64,000 nt of DNA from Burkholderiaceae bacterium (GTDB lineage: Bacteria; Pseudomonadota; Gammaproteobacteria; Burkholderiales; Burkholderiaceae_C). The translations under genes and the position numbers were made by a program. The stretch is taken from positions 124,001 through 188,000 of the forward strand of contig JAKLLA010000007.1 of assembly GCA_023150375.1 (NCBI GenBank), read 5' to 3'. Under the pieces are notes generated by a model. The model was given only the letters and a program-made list of their open reading frames with translations, had not been told where the DNA came from and searched no databases. Positions 8,119 to 19,132 of this stretch are shown piece after piece (position 1 is the first letter of the stretch; every line of letters starts with the position of its first letter).

Positions 8119-9714
8119 TCACAGCCCGCCCAGGATCTGCCCCAGCAGGATCTTGGTGATCATCGCCGCCGGGTAGACCAGCGCGTAACCCATCGCCACC
8201 CGGGCGTCGAAGCGGGTACGGCCGTTGGCGAAGGCCAGCACCGCGGGCTGCGTCTGCGTGCCGGCCAGCACGCCCGACAGCTTGGTGCCGCCCATCCCGA
8301 AGGCCCGGCGCATCACCAGGTAGACGCCGAGACCCGCGGTCAGCGTGATCGCCGCGCCCAGCAGCAGGATGCGCCACCACTCGCCGGTGGCGAAGGCGCT
8401 GCCGATCTGCCCCCCCGCCTTCGTGCCGGCCTGGGCCAGGAAGATCAGCAGGCCCAGCTCCGACAGCGCCTGCGCCGCGGTGAGCGGCATCGTCGTGACG
8501 AAGCGGCCGATGCGGCCCAGATGCCCGAGCAGCAGGCCCACCAGCAGGGTGCCGGCCGCCGAACCCAGTGCGAACGAGCCCCCGCCGGGCAGCGGCACGG
8601 CGATGCGCCCGAGCAGGATGCCCGCCGCCAGGCCGAGCCCCAGCACCATCGGATGGATGTCCGACAGGCCGCGCGCCGAGTCGCCCAGGTAGGCGGTCAC
8701 CGGGCCGATCTGCTCACGCGGCGCCACCACTCGCAGGCGGTCGCCCAGCTGCAGCACCAGATGGTCGCTGCCCAGCATGTCCACATCGCCCCGGCGTACC
8801 CGAGAGACGGTCGCGCCGAAGCGCTGCAGCAGTTCCAGCTCGGCCACCGTGCGTCCGGCCAGCTTGCCGTTGGACAGGGTGATGCGGCGGAAATCGAGTG
8901 CGCTGCGGTCAGCCTCCAGCGCATGCGACGAGGCATGCCCCAGCTCCTTGACGACCTGCTCCACCTCGTCGGCCGGACCGACCACGGTGACCAGGTCGTT
9001 GTAGGTCAGCACGTCGTCCTCGTGCACCGCCTGCACCGGAAAGCGCATGCCACCATGACGCACGCGGGAGAACTTGATGCGCTCCCCGTGGCGCTGCTCC
9101 AGCTCGCGAATGCCCGGACGCTGGCGGGTCTCCACCCGGACGGTGCAGTTCACCAGCGGCGTCGGCGCATCGGCGTCCTGGGCCCGATGCTTCAGCGCCA
9201 GCGTGGCGACCGCGAGCATGCCGACCACCCCGAACACGTAGGTCACCGCATAGCCGATGGTGGGCAGCGGGCTCTGGCCGGTGGCCTCCTTGGCCGCGGC
9301 CAGGGCTGGCGTGTTGGTCAGCGCGCCGGCGAACGCCCCCGCCACCGTGGCAGGGTCCAGGCCGAGCAGCCGCCCGCCCGCCACCGCCACCCCGGCAGCA
9401 AGCATCAGCACCCCGACCACCGCCAGGATCGGCCCCAGGCCCTGGCGCAGCGTGGCGAAGAAATTGGCGCCGGACATCATGCCCACCGAGAAGGTGAACA
9501 GGATCAGGCCCAGCACGCCAAGGTGCTCGGACACCACCAGAGCATGCCCGGCCGCATGGCCCCAGGCACTCAGGCCGATCGCCAGGAAGAGCACCGCAGC
9601 GGCGCCCAGCGAGACACCGGCCAGCCGCACGTGGCCCAGCAGCGAGCCCAGGCCAACCAGCAGGCACAACAGAAGGATTTCCTGGCGGGCCAGGAGTTCG
9701 AGCAGGAGGTTCAC
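8119..9714 (-). CDS. Aspartate:alanine antiporter-family (AspT/YidE) transporter
   Basis: This 531-residue inner-membrane protein has the duplicated antiporter architecture of the AAEx family. The first membrane half (about 1-185) carries FTFSVGMMSGANFF and GALTNTPALAAA. Two tandem RCK_C (TrkA-C) domains occupy the cytoplasmic middle (about 195-275 and 280-360). The second membrane half (about 365-531) carries the matching GVLAGTQTQPAVLAFAN. Such proteins exchange dicarboxylates or amino acids, and the RCK domains suggest ligand control; the actual substrate cannot be told. The start is GTG at 9714 with AAGGA eight bases upstream. It is a single gene, with LuxR-family regulator 9936-10634 upstream on the same strand. 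Confidence 0.85.
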   Translation of the reverse strand: MNLLLELLARQEILLLCLLVGLGSLLGHVRLAGVSLGAAAVLFLAIGLSAWGHAAGHALVVSEHLGVLGLILFTFSVGMMSGANFFATLRQGLGPILAVVGVLMLAAGVAVAGGRLLGLDPATVAGAFAGALTNTPALAAAKEATGQSPLPTIGYAVTYVFGVVGMLAVATLALKHRAQDADAPTPLVNCTVRVETRQRPGIRELEQRHGERIKFSRVRHGGMRFPVQAVHEDDVLTYNDLVTVVGPADEVEQVVKELGHASSHALEADRSALDFRRITLSNGKLAGRTVAELELLQRFGATVSRVRRGDVDMLGSDHLVLQLGDRLRVVAPREQIGPVTAYLGDSARGLSDIHPMVLGLGLAAGILLGRIAVPLPGGGSFALGSAAGTLLVGLLLGHLGRIGRFVTTMPLTAAQALSELGLLIFLAQAGTKAGGQIGSAFATGEWWRILLLGAAITLTAGLGVYLVMRRAFGMGGTKLSGVLAGTQTQPAVLAFANGRTRFDARVAMGYALVYPAAMITKILLGQILGGL

Positions 9715-9935
9715 AGGCAGGTCCTTGCCAGAAGCGTGCCGCCCAGGCGGGTCCGCGATTCCGATCGGTGGCGATTATGCGGCGCAGGGCCTGCGAGCGC
9801 CGGGAAAAATCAGGGTGAATACCCATTGACTTCGAGCACTCTTATCGCCCCACCGGATCTGCCCGCCCCCCACCCGGAGGCAGCACCCCGTCCGATGCGC
9901 GAGACGCCGCCCCCGCCCCCCCCTGGAGTCGGCGC

Positions 9936-10634
9936 TCAGCAGCTCGACGGTCCGGACGACAGCAGCAGGCCGAACAGCTCGCGCTGGCCCGAGATGCCCA
10001 GCTTGCGGTACAGCCGCTTCAGGTAGGTCTGCACGCTGCTGGGGCGAATGCCCATGGCCAGGGCGATCTGCTCGCCGTCGCGGCCCTGCACCATGCCGGC
10101 CAGCAGGTCGCGATCCCGGCGGGTCAGCGTCGGAAAGCGCTGGCGCAACCGCTGCACCAGGGTGTCGCCCAGGGCCTCGTCCATCTGCCGGCAACGCAGG
10201 TTCAGCCGCACGAAGGAGATCAGGCAGGCCGCGAAGGCCTCCAGGCAGGCCCGCTCTTCGGTCCGCCAGACAGCGCCCGGATCGCCGCAGTCCAGCCGGA
10301 TGTGCAGCTGCATGCAACGATCCCGCCCGGTCAACCACGCGCTGCGCGCGCCGATCTCCCAGACATCGCCCAGCGGGGCCTGAGAGGCCTGACCAGGACG
10401 GCCATCTGCCTCGGGCCACAGCGTACCGGCCACCGACACCCGACGCGGCAGGTCGTCGCCCAGCCCCGCCCGCACTTCGCAACCGCCGATGTTCAGGCTG
10501 CGGCCCAGCAGGTCGAGCAGGGCCTGCGCCAGCGACTGCGTGGACAGCTCACCGAGCCGGCCGACCACCGCGGCGGCCTGCGCCAGTCCGATCGGCGTCT
10601 CGCCCGCGCCAGGTTTCAGCGGCCATTGCTCCAT
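9936..10634 (-). CDS. LuxR-family transcriptional regulator
   Basis: A 232-residue regulator. The C-terminal 60 residues are a LuxR-type helix-turn-helix: LTRRDRDLLAGMVQGRDGEQ, then IALAMGIRPSSVQTYLKRLY and the dimer end RKLGISGQRELFGLLL. The N-terminal 160 residues have no receiver Asp or autoinducer-domain signature and resemble a degenerate GAF-like sensor with several Cys. There is no nearby histidine kinase. It lies 221 bases upstream of the AspT-type transporter on the same strand, so control of that gene is possible, as is control of the divergent racemase gene, whose ATG is 155 bases away. The downstream gap contains a run of eight C (9916-9923). Confidence 0.8.
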   Translation of the reverse strand: MEQWPLKPGAGETPIGLAQAAAVVGRLGELSTQSLAQALLDLLGRSLNIGGCEVRAGLGDDLPRRVSVAGTLWPEADGRPGQASQAPLGDVWEIGARSAWLTGRDRCMQLHIRLDCGDPGAVWRTEERACLEAFAACLISFVRLNLRCRQMDEALGDTLVQRLRQRFPTLTRRDRDLLAGMVQGRDGEQIALAMGIRPSSVQTYLKRLYRKLGISGQRELFGLLLSSGPSSC

Positions 10635-10789
10635 GCATTCCTCGGTTTGCGCGCCCTCTGGCCCGGCGCCATGGGCTTAGCAGACATTGTGCCGGCCGTA
10701 CTGGAAGGGCACCTCGTTCTGGATCAAGGTCCGGACGGCCTTGCGCTGGGGCACACTGGCGGGCCTGCTTGCTGCCCGTCCCCACGCCG

Positions 10790-11833
10790 ATGACCGACAC
10801 CGATGTCCGATCCCCCCTGGCCGACCTGCGGGTCGTCGAGTTCGAGGGCCTGGGCCCCGGCCCGCTGGCCGCCTGGATGCTGGCCCACCTGGGCGCCCAG
10901 GTCACCACGCTGGGCCGCCCGGGCGGCAATGCGATGGCGCGCCAGCTCGGCGGTCCGGGCGAGGACCTGTTGCAGCGCGGCAAGACCCGTCTCGAGGTGG
11001 ACCTGAAGTCGGCGGCCGGGCGTGCCCAGGCCCTGGCGCTGGTGACGAATGCCGATGCACTGATCGAGGGCAACCGCCCGGGCGTCATGGAGCGCCTGGG
11101 CCTGGGGCCGGCCGACTGCGCCGCCCACAACCCTCGCCTGGTCTACGGCCGCATGACCGGCTGGGGCCAGGACGGCCCGCTGGCGCCGTCGGCCGGCCAC
11201 GACCTGAACTATGTCGCCCTCAGCGGGCTGCTGTCGCTGGGGGCGCACCGCGGCGAACGGCCGATCGTGCCGCCGACGGTGCTCGGCGACGCCGGCGGCG
11301 CCCTGGGCCTGGCGCTGGGCATCGTCAGCGGGGTGCACGCGGCACGGCGCAGCGGCCAGGGCTGCGTGGTCGACGCCGCCATCGTCGACATCGTGGCCAT
11401 GCTGGGCACGCTGGCGCACTGGATCCGCGGCGGCGGCCAGCTCGACGGCCCCGAGCCCAGCCCCTTCCACGACTCGCCGTTCTACGACGTCTACCGCTGC
11501 GCCGACGGCGGGCACCTCACAGTGGGCGCGCTCGAACCGGCCTTCTACGCCGAACTGCTGCGCCGCCTCGGCCTGGACGATGTCGATGCGGCCCGGCAGT
11601 ACGACCGCTCGGCCTGGCCGGCCCTGAAGGCCCGCTTCACCGCCCTGTTCGCCAGCCGGCCGCGCGCACACTGGCAGGCCCTGCTCGAGGGCAGCGACGC
11701 CTGCTTCGCCCCGGTGCTCGGGGTGGCCGAGGCAGCCGGGCATCCGCACAACCAGGCCCGCGGCACGTTCACGGTGGACGAGGCCGGACGCATCCGCGCG
11801 GCGATGGCGCCGCGCTTCGGCCCGCTGCGCTGA
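10790..11833 (+). CDS. Alpha-methylacyl-CoA racemase, family III CoA-transferase fold
   Basis: A 347-residue CaiB/BaiF-fold enzyme. It differs from CoA transferases by the racemase-type active site: GWGQDGPLAPSAGHDLNYVA carries the expected catalytic His, LGDAGG the catalytic Asp, and VGALEPAFY the conserved Glu found in alpha-methylacyl-CoA racemases. These enzymes epimerise 2-methyl-branched acyl-CoA esters so that beta-oxidation can proceed, a role that pairs with IcmF in branched acyl-CoA metabolism. The ATG at 10790 begins a normal N-terminus (TDTDVRSPLADLRVVEFEGL); an in-frame TTG at 10769 is less likely. It is a single gene and converges with argJ 45 bases away. Confidence 0.86.
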   Translation: MTDTDVRSPLADLRVVEFEGLGPGPLAAWMLAHLGAQVTTLGRPGGNAMARQLGGPGEDLLQRGKTRLEVDLKSAAGRAQALALVTNADALIEGNRPGVMERLGLGPADCAAHNPRLVYGRMTGWGQDGPLAPSAGHDLNYVALSGLLSLGAHRGERPIVPPTVLGDAGGALGLALGIVSGVHAARRSGQGCVVDAAIVDIVAMLGTLAHWIRGGGQLDGPEPSPFHDSPFYDVYRCADGGHLTVGALEPAFYAELLRRLGLDDVDAARQYDRSAWPALKARFTALFASRPRAHWQALLEGSDACFAPVLGVAEAAGHPHNQARGTFTVDEAGRIRAAMAPRFGPLR

Positions 11834-11878
11834 TTCACCGCGGCGCGGGCCAGCGAACCCGGGCCGGATGCCGGACGA

Positions 11879-13108
11879 TCAGGAGCGGTAGTCCGCGTTG
11901 ATCGTCACGTACTCGTGCGACAGGTCGCAGGTCCAGACCGTGGCGTGGCGATTGCCGCGGTGCAGGTCCACCCGCACGGTGATCTCGGACTGCTTCATGA
12001 CGCGCTGGCAGTCCTCCTCCCGGTAGTCCGGGTGGCGGCCGCCCTGGCGGGCGACGTGCACGTCGTCGAGATAGAGGTCGATCAGGCCCTGGTCCAGGTC
12101 GTCGATGCCGGCATAGCCCACCGCGGCCAGGATGCGGCCGAGGTTGGGATCGCTGGCGAAGAACGCCGTCTTGACCAGCGGCGAGTGCGCGATCGCATAG
12201 GCCACCTGGCGGCACTCTTCCTTCGAGCGGCCGCCGTCGACGCGGATGGTGATGAACTTGGTGGCGCCTTCGCCGTCGCGCACGATGGCCTGCGCCAGCT
12301 GCTGCGACACCGCGATCACCGCCTCGCGCAGCAGCGCGCCCTCGGCCGACTCCAGCGAGTCGATGCGGGCATGGCCGGCCTGGTGGGTCGCCACCAGCAC
12401 GAAGCTGTCGTTGGTGGAGGTGTCGCCGTCGATGGTGATGCGGTTGAAGCTGTGGTCGGCCGCCTCGCGCACCAGGGCCTGCACCAGCGCCGGCTCGATC
12501 GCCGCATCGGTGGCGACGAAGCCCAGCATGGTGGCCATGTTCGGGCGGATCATGCCGGCGCCCTTGGCGATGCCGGTCACCGTCACCGTGCGCCCGCCGA
12601 TCGTGACCTGGCGCGACGCCGCCTTGGGCAGCGTGTCGGTGGTCATGATGCCCTCGGCCGCCTGGGCCCAGTTCGACGGCTTCAGGTCGGCCAGCGCCGC
12701 CGGCAGGCCGGCGACGATGCGATCGACCGGCAGCGTCTCCATGATCACGCCGGTGGAGAACGGCAGCACATCCTGGCGTTCGACGCCCAGCAGCGCGGCC
12801 AGCGCGTCGCACACCGCGTTCGCCCGGGCCAGGCCATCGGCGCCGGTGCCGGCGTTGGCGTTGCCGGTATTGACCACGATCGCCCGGCTGCCCCGGCCGG
12901 CGGCGAGGTGCTCACGGCAGATCTGCACCGGCGCGGCGCAGAAACGGTTGAGCGTGAACACACCGGCCACCGTGCTACCCGGCGCAAGGCGGAACACCGT
13001 CACGTCGCGGCGGTTGGCCTTGCGCACCCCGGCCATCGCGGTGCCGATCTCGACCCCGGCAACCGGGTACAGATCCTGGGGATTCGGAGCAACGAGGTTC
13101 ACGGGCAT
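11879..13108 (-). CDS. argJ: Bifunctional glutamate N-acetyltransferase / amino-acid acetyltransferase
   Basis: ArgJ moves acetyl groups from N-acetylornithine to glutamate, recycling acetyl in arginine synthesis; bifunctional forms also use acetyl-CoA. The 409-residue length fits. The proenzyme self-cleaves before a conserved Thr, seen here in [11 protein letters not shown], giving alpha and beta chains. Other landmarks are [25 protein letters not shown], the DGDTSTND substrate loop and [16 protein letters not shown] near the C-terminus. The ATG at 13108 is followed by a normal N-terminus, [23 protein letters not shown] in outline. It lies 34 bases after secA on the same strand, the usual Burkholderiales order, so read-through from secA is likely. 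Confidence 0.96.
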   Translation of the reverse strand: MPVNLVAPNPQDLYPVAGVEIGTAMAGVRKANRRDVTVFRLAPGSTVAGVFTLNRFCAAPVQICREHLAAGRGSRAIVVNTGNANAGTGADGLARANAVCDALAALLGVERQDVLPFSTGVIMETLPVDRIVAGLPAALADLKPSNWAQAAEGIMTTDTLPKAASRQVTIGGRTVTVTGIAKGAGMIRPNMATMLGFVATDAAIEPALVQALVREAADHSFNRITIDGDTSTNDSFVLVATHQAGHARIDSLESAEGALLREAVIAVSQQLAQAIVRDGEGATKFITIRVDGGRSKEECRQVAYAIAHSPLVKTAFFASDPNLGRILAAVGYAGIDDLDQGLIDLYLDDVHVARQGGRHPDYREEDCQRVMKQSEITVRVDLHRGNRHATVWTCDLSHEYVTINADYRS

Positions 13109-13142
13109 GTCGAGTCCTTCATGGCGTCGGCCGCAACGGGGG

Positions 13143-15887
<2,745 letters not shown>

Positions 15888-15958
15888 GGAGGGGGTGCGG
15901 TGCACCTGCAGCGATGCGGCCCGGACTGCAGGAGGGAAAGGGGAAGACCGGAAGCGAC

Positions 15959-15982
15959 GTCGGCAGCCTTCAGGCTGCCGAC
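15959..15982 (-). terminator. Strong ten-pair hairpin between the M23 peptidase gene and secA
   Basis: GTCGGCAGCC-TTCA-GGCTGCCGAC is a perfect ten-pair stem with a four-base loop, in the 147-base gap between two minus-strand genes. There is no T-tract downstream, so it may be a weak terminator, an attenuator, or an RNA structure upstream of secA. Confidence 0.5.
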
Positions 15983-16034
15983 GGGACACATGCGGACCTG
16001 GCGGACAGGCCCCGTCACAAAGCCGACGAGTTTA

Positions 16035-17057
16035 TCACCGGGCCCTGCGCGCCTTCCCACGCGGCCGGGTGGCCGCGGCGGTGGCGGCCCCGGCCTCGAG
16101 GCTCTCCCCGCGCGCCAGGAAGCGCGCCGGGTTCTGGGGCACGCCGCCCAGCAACACCTCGAAGTGCAGGTGCGGCCCGGTCGATCGGCCGGTGCTACCC
16201 ACCAGCGCGATGTTCTGACCGCGCCGCACGACGTCGCCCGGCTTGACCAGGGTCTTCGAGCTGTGGGCGTAACGGGTCACCAGGCCGTTGCCGTGGTCGA
16301 CCTCGACCGACAGGCCGTAGGCGCCGTCCATCGCCGCACTGCGCACCACGCCGCCGGCGGCCGCGCGGATCGGCGTGCCGGTCTCGGCCGGGAAGTCCAG
16401 CCCGGTGTGCAAGGCGGCGCGGCCGTTGAAGGGATCGACCCGGAAACCGAAGGACGAGCCCACCGGACCGGCCACCGGCGCGATGCTCGGCACCATCATC
16501 ATCTCGAGGCGCTTCTCCAGCAGGCGCGACTCGACCAGGGTGAAGACGTCCGAACCGTGGTCGGCCTGCTCGTCCATCTGCGCCAGTGCCTCGTGCAACT
16601 GCTCGAGCGAAGGGGATTGCACCGGCACATAGGGACCGCCGCGCCCCGGCCCGGCCGGCACCCGCACCGGCGCCGACGCCGCAGGCCCGACGGCGGCCGC
16701 ATCCAGCGCGCGCAGTTCCTCGGCCTTCAGGCCGGCCAGGCCGGACACCCGCGCCCCGACCGCCTCGAGCTTGATCAGCTTGGCCTGCATCTCGCCGACC
16801 TTCTGCGCCATCGCGTCGAGGTTCTCGCGCATGTAGCGGTCGCGCTGCTGGAACTCGTCGCGCACGACCAGGCGCACGATCTGGCTGACCACCGGCCAGC
16901 CCTCCCGGGCCGCCTTCAGGAAGATGAAGTGGTAGATGGTTCCCGACAGCAGCAGCATCAGCAGCAGCAGGAACCCGCCGATCAGCCACAACTGCAACGG
17001 GCGCACCTGCAGCGAGCGGGTGCGGGCCAGGTTGCCATGGGTGATCAGGATGTCCAT
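16035..17057 (-). CDS. M23-family (LytM) murein endopeptidase, membrane-anchored
   Basis: A 340-residue envelope protein. It has a short cytoplasmic N-terminus, one membrane segment (about 20-45, LWLIGGFLLLLMLLLSGTIY), a periplasmic helical and probably coiled-coil region (about 55-115), a proline-rich linker, and a C-terminal M23 domain (about 215-320). The zinc site is complete: HTGLDFPAETG gives the first His and Asp, and GPHLHFEVLLGG gives HxH. It cleaves peptidoglycan cross-links or acts as an EnvC/NlpD-type activator. The ATG at 17057 has GAGGAG about ten bases upstream. It is divergent from dciA, with only 18 bases between start codons, so the two genes' expression signals overlap each other's 5' ends. 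Confidence 0.9.
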   Translation of the reverse strand: MDILITHGNLARTRSLQVRPLQLWLIGGFLLLLMLLLSGTIYHFIFLKAAREGWPVVSQIVRLVVRDEFQQRDRYMRENLDAMAQKVGEMQAKLIKLEAVGARVSGLAGLKAEELRALDAAAVGPAASAPVRVPAGPGRGGPYVPVQSPSLEQLHEALAQMDEQADHGSDVFTLVESRLLEKRLEMMMVPSIAPVAGPVGSSFGFRVDPFNGRAALHTGLDFPAETGTPIRAAAGGVVRSAAMDGAYGLSVEVDHGNGLVTRYAHSSKTLVKPGDVVRRGQNIALVGSTGRSTGPHLHFEVLLGGVPQNPARFLARGESLEAGAATAAATRPRGKARRAR

Positions 17058-17063
17058 CGTCGC

Positions 17064-17069
17064 TACACT
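17064..17069 (+). promoter_or_regulatory. Candidate -10 box six bases before the dciA GTG
   Basis: TACACT at 17064-17069 is followed by exactly six bases and then GTG at 17076. If used, transcription would begin at or next to the start codon, giving a leaderless mRNA. The -35 position (17041-17046, GTGATC) is weak. Confidence 0.4.
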
Positions 17070-17075
17070 CCTCGC

Positions 17076-17402
17076 GTGAAACCGGGCAAGCCAGTCGCCG
17101 TTCCCGACGCGACGCCGTTGCGGCGCGTTCTGGAACAATGTGAACCCCTGCTGCGACTGCAGCAGCGGCTGGCGGCCGCCCATGCACGCATGGAGGCGAT
17201 CCGCGCCCTCCTCCCCTCGGGCCTGGCCCCGTTCGTCAAGCCGGGCCCTGTCGAAGACAGTGGCTGGACGCTCTTCGCCACCGGCCCTGCGGTGGCTGCC
17301 AAGCTGCGCCAGATGCAGCCTCTTCTGGAAACCGCTCTGCGTCAGCAGGGTTTCGAGGTTAGCTCAATCAGGATCCGGGTTCAATCCGCGGGCCGGCGCT
17401 GA
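17076..17402 (+). CDS. dciA: DciA-like protein (DUF721)
   Basis: This 108-residue protein has the DUF721/DciA character: a short N-terminus, LRRVLEQCEPLLRLQQRLAA as a leading helix, then a compact KH-like region (RALLPSGLAPFVKPGPVEDS through LETALRQQGFEVSSIRIRVQ) typical of the domain that ends in strands and a basic tail. DciA is the ancestral replicative-helicase operator that loads DnaB where DnaC is absent; that function is family knowledge. Position upstream of M23 peptidase and secA is the usual betaproteobacterial place. The start is GTG at 17076 and there is no clear Shine-Dalgarno sequence. The same frame is open for 4.8 kb upstream, antisense to argJ-secA-peptidase, but that part is an artefact of GC-rich coding DNA. 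Confidence 0.8.
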   Translation: MKPGKPVAVPDATPLRRVLEQCEPLLRLQQRLAAAHARMEAIRALLPSGLAPFVKPGPVEDSGWTLFATGPAVAAKLRQMQPLLETALRQQGFEVSSIRIRVQSAGRR

Positions 17403-17615
17403 ACAGGCGGCCTCCCCCGCTCGCAGGGGCCGTTCGAGGCAGCTCGGCAAGGGCGCGATTGCTGCGCTGCGACATGCGGCACGGATGGCCCTCCCGATGC
17501 GCGGCGGGCGTGGCGGCGATGCAACGCCTGCGCGCAAATCCGGACACCCGGGTCGGCTACCGCAGGCGTTTGCGACGCATCGACCCGGCCCGTCGGGCCC
17601 AGCGGGCGCGAATTC

Positions 17616-17621
17616 TATAAT
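17616..17621 (+). promoter_or_regulatory. Consensus -10 box upstream of the rhodanese gene
   Basis: A perfect TATAAT lies 48 bases upstream of the rhodanese GTG in the 267-base gap after dciA. No good -35 hexamer is seen at 16-18 bases. It is the only AT-rich patch in that gap, so it is the best promoter candidate for the rhodanese-grxC pair. Confidence 0.5.
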
Positions 17622-17669
17622 CCGTGTCTCTCAGCCCCTTACGCCAGCTCTCTGCAGCGGCTCCGACCC

Positions 17670-18077
17670 GTGGATTTCCTCCTTCACAACTGGCATTGGA
17701 TCGCGCTCGCCCTGGTCTCCGGCATTGCCCTGGCGCTGCCTCAGCTCGGACGCGGCGGCGCGAATGCGGTCAGCCCGCAGGAGGCGGTGCAACTGATGAA
17801 CCGCGAGAAGGCGGTGGTGATCGACGTCTGCGAGCCGGGCGAGTTCGCTGCCGGTCACGTGAACGGCTCGCGCAACATCCCGCTGGGCAACCTCGACGGC
17901 GCCAAGGGGCTGCCGTCCAACAAGGCGCTGCCCGTGGTGCTGGTCTGCGCGCGCGGCAGCCGTGCGCAGCGGGCTGCGGCGCAGCTGCGCCGGGCCGGGC
18001 ACGAGAAGGTGCATGTGCTGGCCGGCGGCCTGGCCGCCTGGCGCGAGGCGGGTCTGCCGGTCGAGAAGTCTTCCTGA
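17670..18077 (+). CDS. Membrane-anchored rhodanese-like sulfurtransferase
   Basis: A 135-residue protein with one N-terminal membrane segment (about 8-26, HWIALALVSGIALALPQL) and a single rhodanese domain (about 38-130). The domain has VVIDVCEPGEFAAGHVNGSRNIPLG in outline and the active-site loop VCARGSRAQ with the catalytic Cys. Rhodaneses carry persulfide sulfur on this Cys; the exact acceptor is unknown. The start is GTG at 17670. It is followed after 95 bases by grxC, the common betaproteobacterial pair that usually continues into secB, but secB is not next here. Confidence 0.88.
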   Translation: MDFLLHNWHWIALALVSGIALALPQLGRGGANAVSPQEAVQLMNREKAVVIDVCEPGEFAAGHVNGSRNIPLGNLDGAKGLPSNKALPVVLVCARGSRAQRAAAQLRRAGHEKVHVLAGGLAAWREAGLPVEKSS

Positions 18078-18172
18078 ATTCGGCCTGCAGCCCTCTCGGA
18101 TTTGCATCGCAGCCCGCACGGGAACCGCCCATGCGGCCCAGAATGCGAGTCCCGTTTCCGGCCCCATCTCCC

Positions 18173-18430
18173 ATGAAGCCCGTCAAGATGTACACGACGC
18201 AGGTCTGCCCGTACTGCGTCCGCGCCAAGGCACTGCTGCAACAGCGCGGGGTCCACGTGATCGAGGAAATCCGCGTCGACCTGCACCCCAGCGAACGCGA
18301 CCGGATGATCGAGTTGACCGGACGTCGCACGGTGCCGCAGATCTTCATCGGCGACACCCACGTGGGCGGCTGCGACGACCTGATGGCGCTGGACCGCGCC
18401 GGTGGCCTGGGCGCCCTGCTGCAGGCCTGA
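18173..18430 (+). CDS. grxC: Glutaredoxin 3
   Basis: An 85-residue dithiol glutaredoxin with the active site QVCPYCVRAK at 10-19 (CPYC), the cis-Pro segment RRTVPQIFIG and the glutathione-binding GGCDDL near 65-70. It reduces protein disulfides and mixed glutathione disulfides, and supports ribonucleotide reductase in related bacteria. The ATG at 18173 matches the family N-terminus (KPVKMYTTQ). It lies 95 bases after the rhodanese gene on the same strand and probably shares its transcript. Confidence 0.96.
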   Translation: MKPVKMYTTQVCPYCVRAKALLQQRGVHVIEEIRVDLHPSERDRMIELTGRRTVPQIFIGDTHVGGCDDLMALDRAGGLGALLQA

Positions 18431-18511
18431 ATCGGCGGGCGGTCACGACCGGGAGGTCGCTGATCCCACCGAGGCGCAGTCGTCGCCCATCGGTGTGACG
18501 CAGCTGCGGCT

Positions 18512-19132
18512 TCAATGCCGGACGTCGAAGCGGCGGTGCCCCCACTCGGCCAGCCCTGCTGCGACTGCCCCCCAGAACACGCCCGCCGCATGCGCCAGTG
18601 GCGCGACCGCGAAATCCCAGCCGCCCGGCTGGTACAGCACCCGCGCCCAGGCCCGGTCGGTCGCCAGGCGCAACATGAGCGCCAGGGCCAGCAGCATGCC
18701 GAGCCCACGCTGAATGCGCGGCCTGCCGGGCTCGGCAAGCAGCAGCAGGGCCAGCACGGCCAACCCCGCATAGAGCACCCCGGACAGCCCGACGTAGCGC
18801 GGCAGTGTCGGCTGCAGCAGCAGGCTCAGATGGGTGAGCGGCCAGGCCAGGGCCCAGGCCCAGGCCGCGTGTCGCGGCAACGCCGCGGCCACACCCAGCA
18901 GCCCCACCAGCAGGGCGCCGGCCAGGTCCGCCCAGCGATGCCCGGGCGTCAGGTGCACCCAGGCCGCACTCCACCAGCGCCAGGGCTCCGAGAGGGCCTG
19001 CTGCGGGCGCCAGGCCAGCAACTGGAGCGCCAGCGGATCGGCCGGGCCGATCGCCAGCGCCGGCAGCAGCAGCAGGGCCGCCACCGCGGCCCAGGCCAGG
19101 CCGGGGCGGCTCAGCCGAAGACGCTGCGCCAC
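18512..19132 (-). CDS. Rhombosortase (rhomboid-family intramembrane serine protease)
   Basis: About 206 residues and mostly membrane-spanning (five or six segments). It has the rhombosortase pattern: AWVHLTPGHRWADLAGALLV after the first segment, the catalytic Ser motif YVGLSGVLYAG, and the catalytic His in VAPLAHAAGVFWG near the end. Rhombosortases process proteins with a C-terminal GlyGly-CTERM sorting tail. I chose GTG at 19132, which overlaps the glnE stop by 22 bases; a second in-frame GTG at about 19084 would start just inside the first membrane segment and is less likely. Downstream of glnE on the same strand and probably translationally coupled. No GlyGly-CTERM substrate is visible in this window. 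Confidence 0.8.
   Translation of the reverse strand: MAQRLRLSRPGLAWAAVAALLLLPALAIGPADPLALQLLAWRPQQALSEPWRWWSAAWVHLTPGHRWADLAGALLVGLLGVAAALPRHAAWAWALAWPLTHLSLLLQPTLPRYVGLSGVLYAGLAVLALLLLAEPGRPRIQRGLGMLLALALMLRLATDRAWARVLYQPGGWDFAVAPLAHAAGVFWGAVAAGLAEWGHRRFDVRH

Noticed and set aside
15888-15989. N-terminal extension of SecA to an ATG at 15989
   Set aside because: It would run through a ten-pair hairpin and precede the universal SecA N-terminus [14 protein letters not shown].
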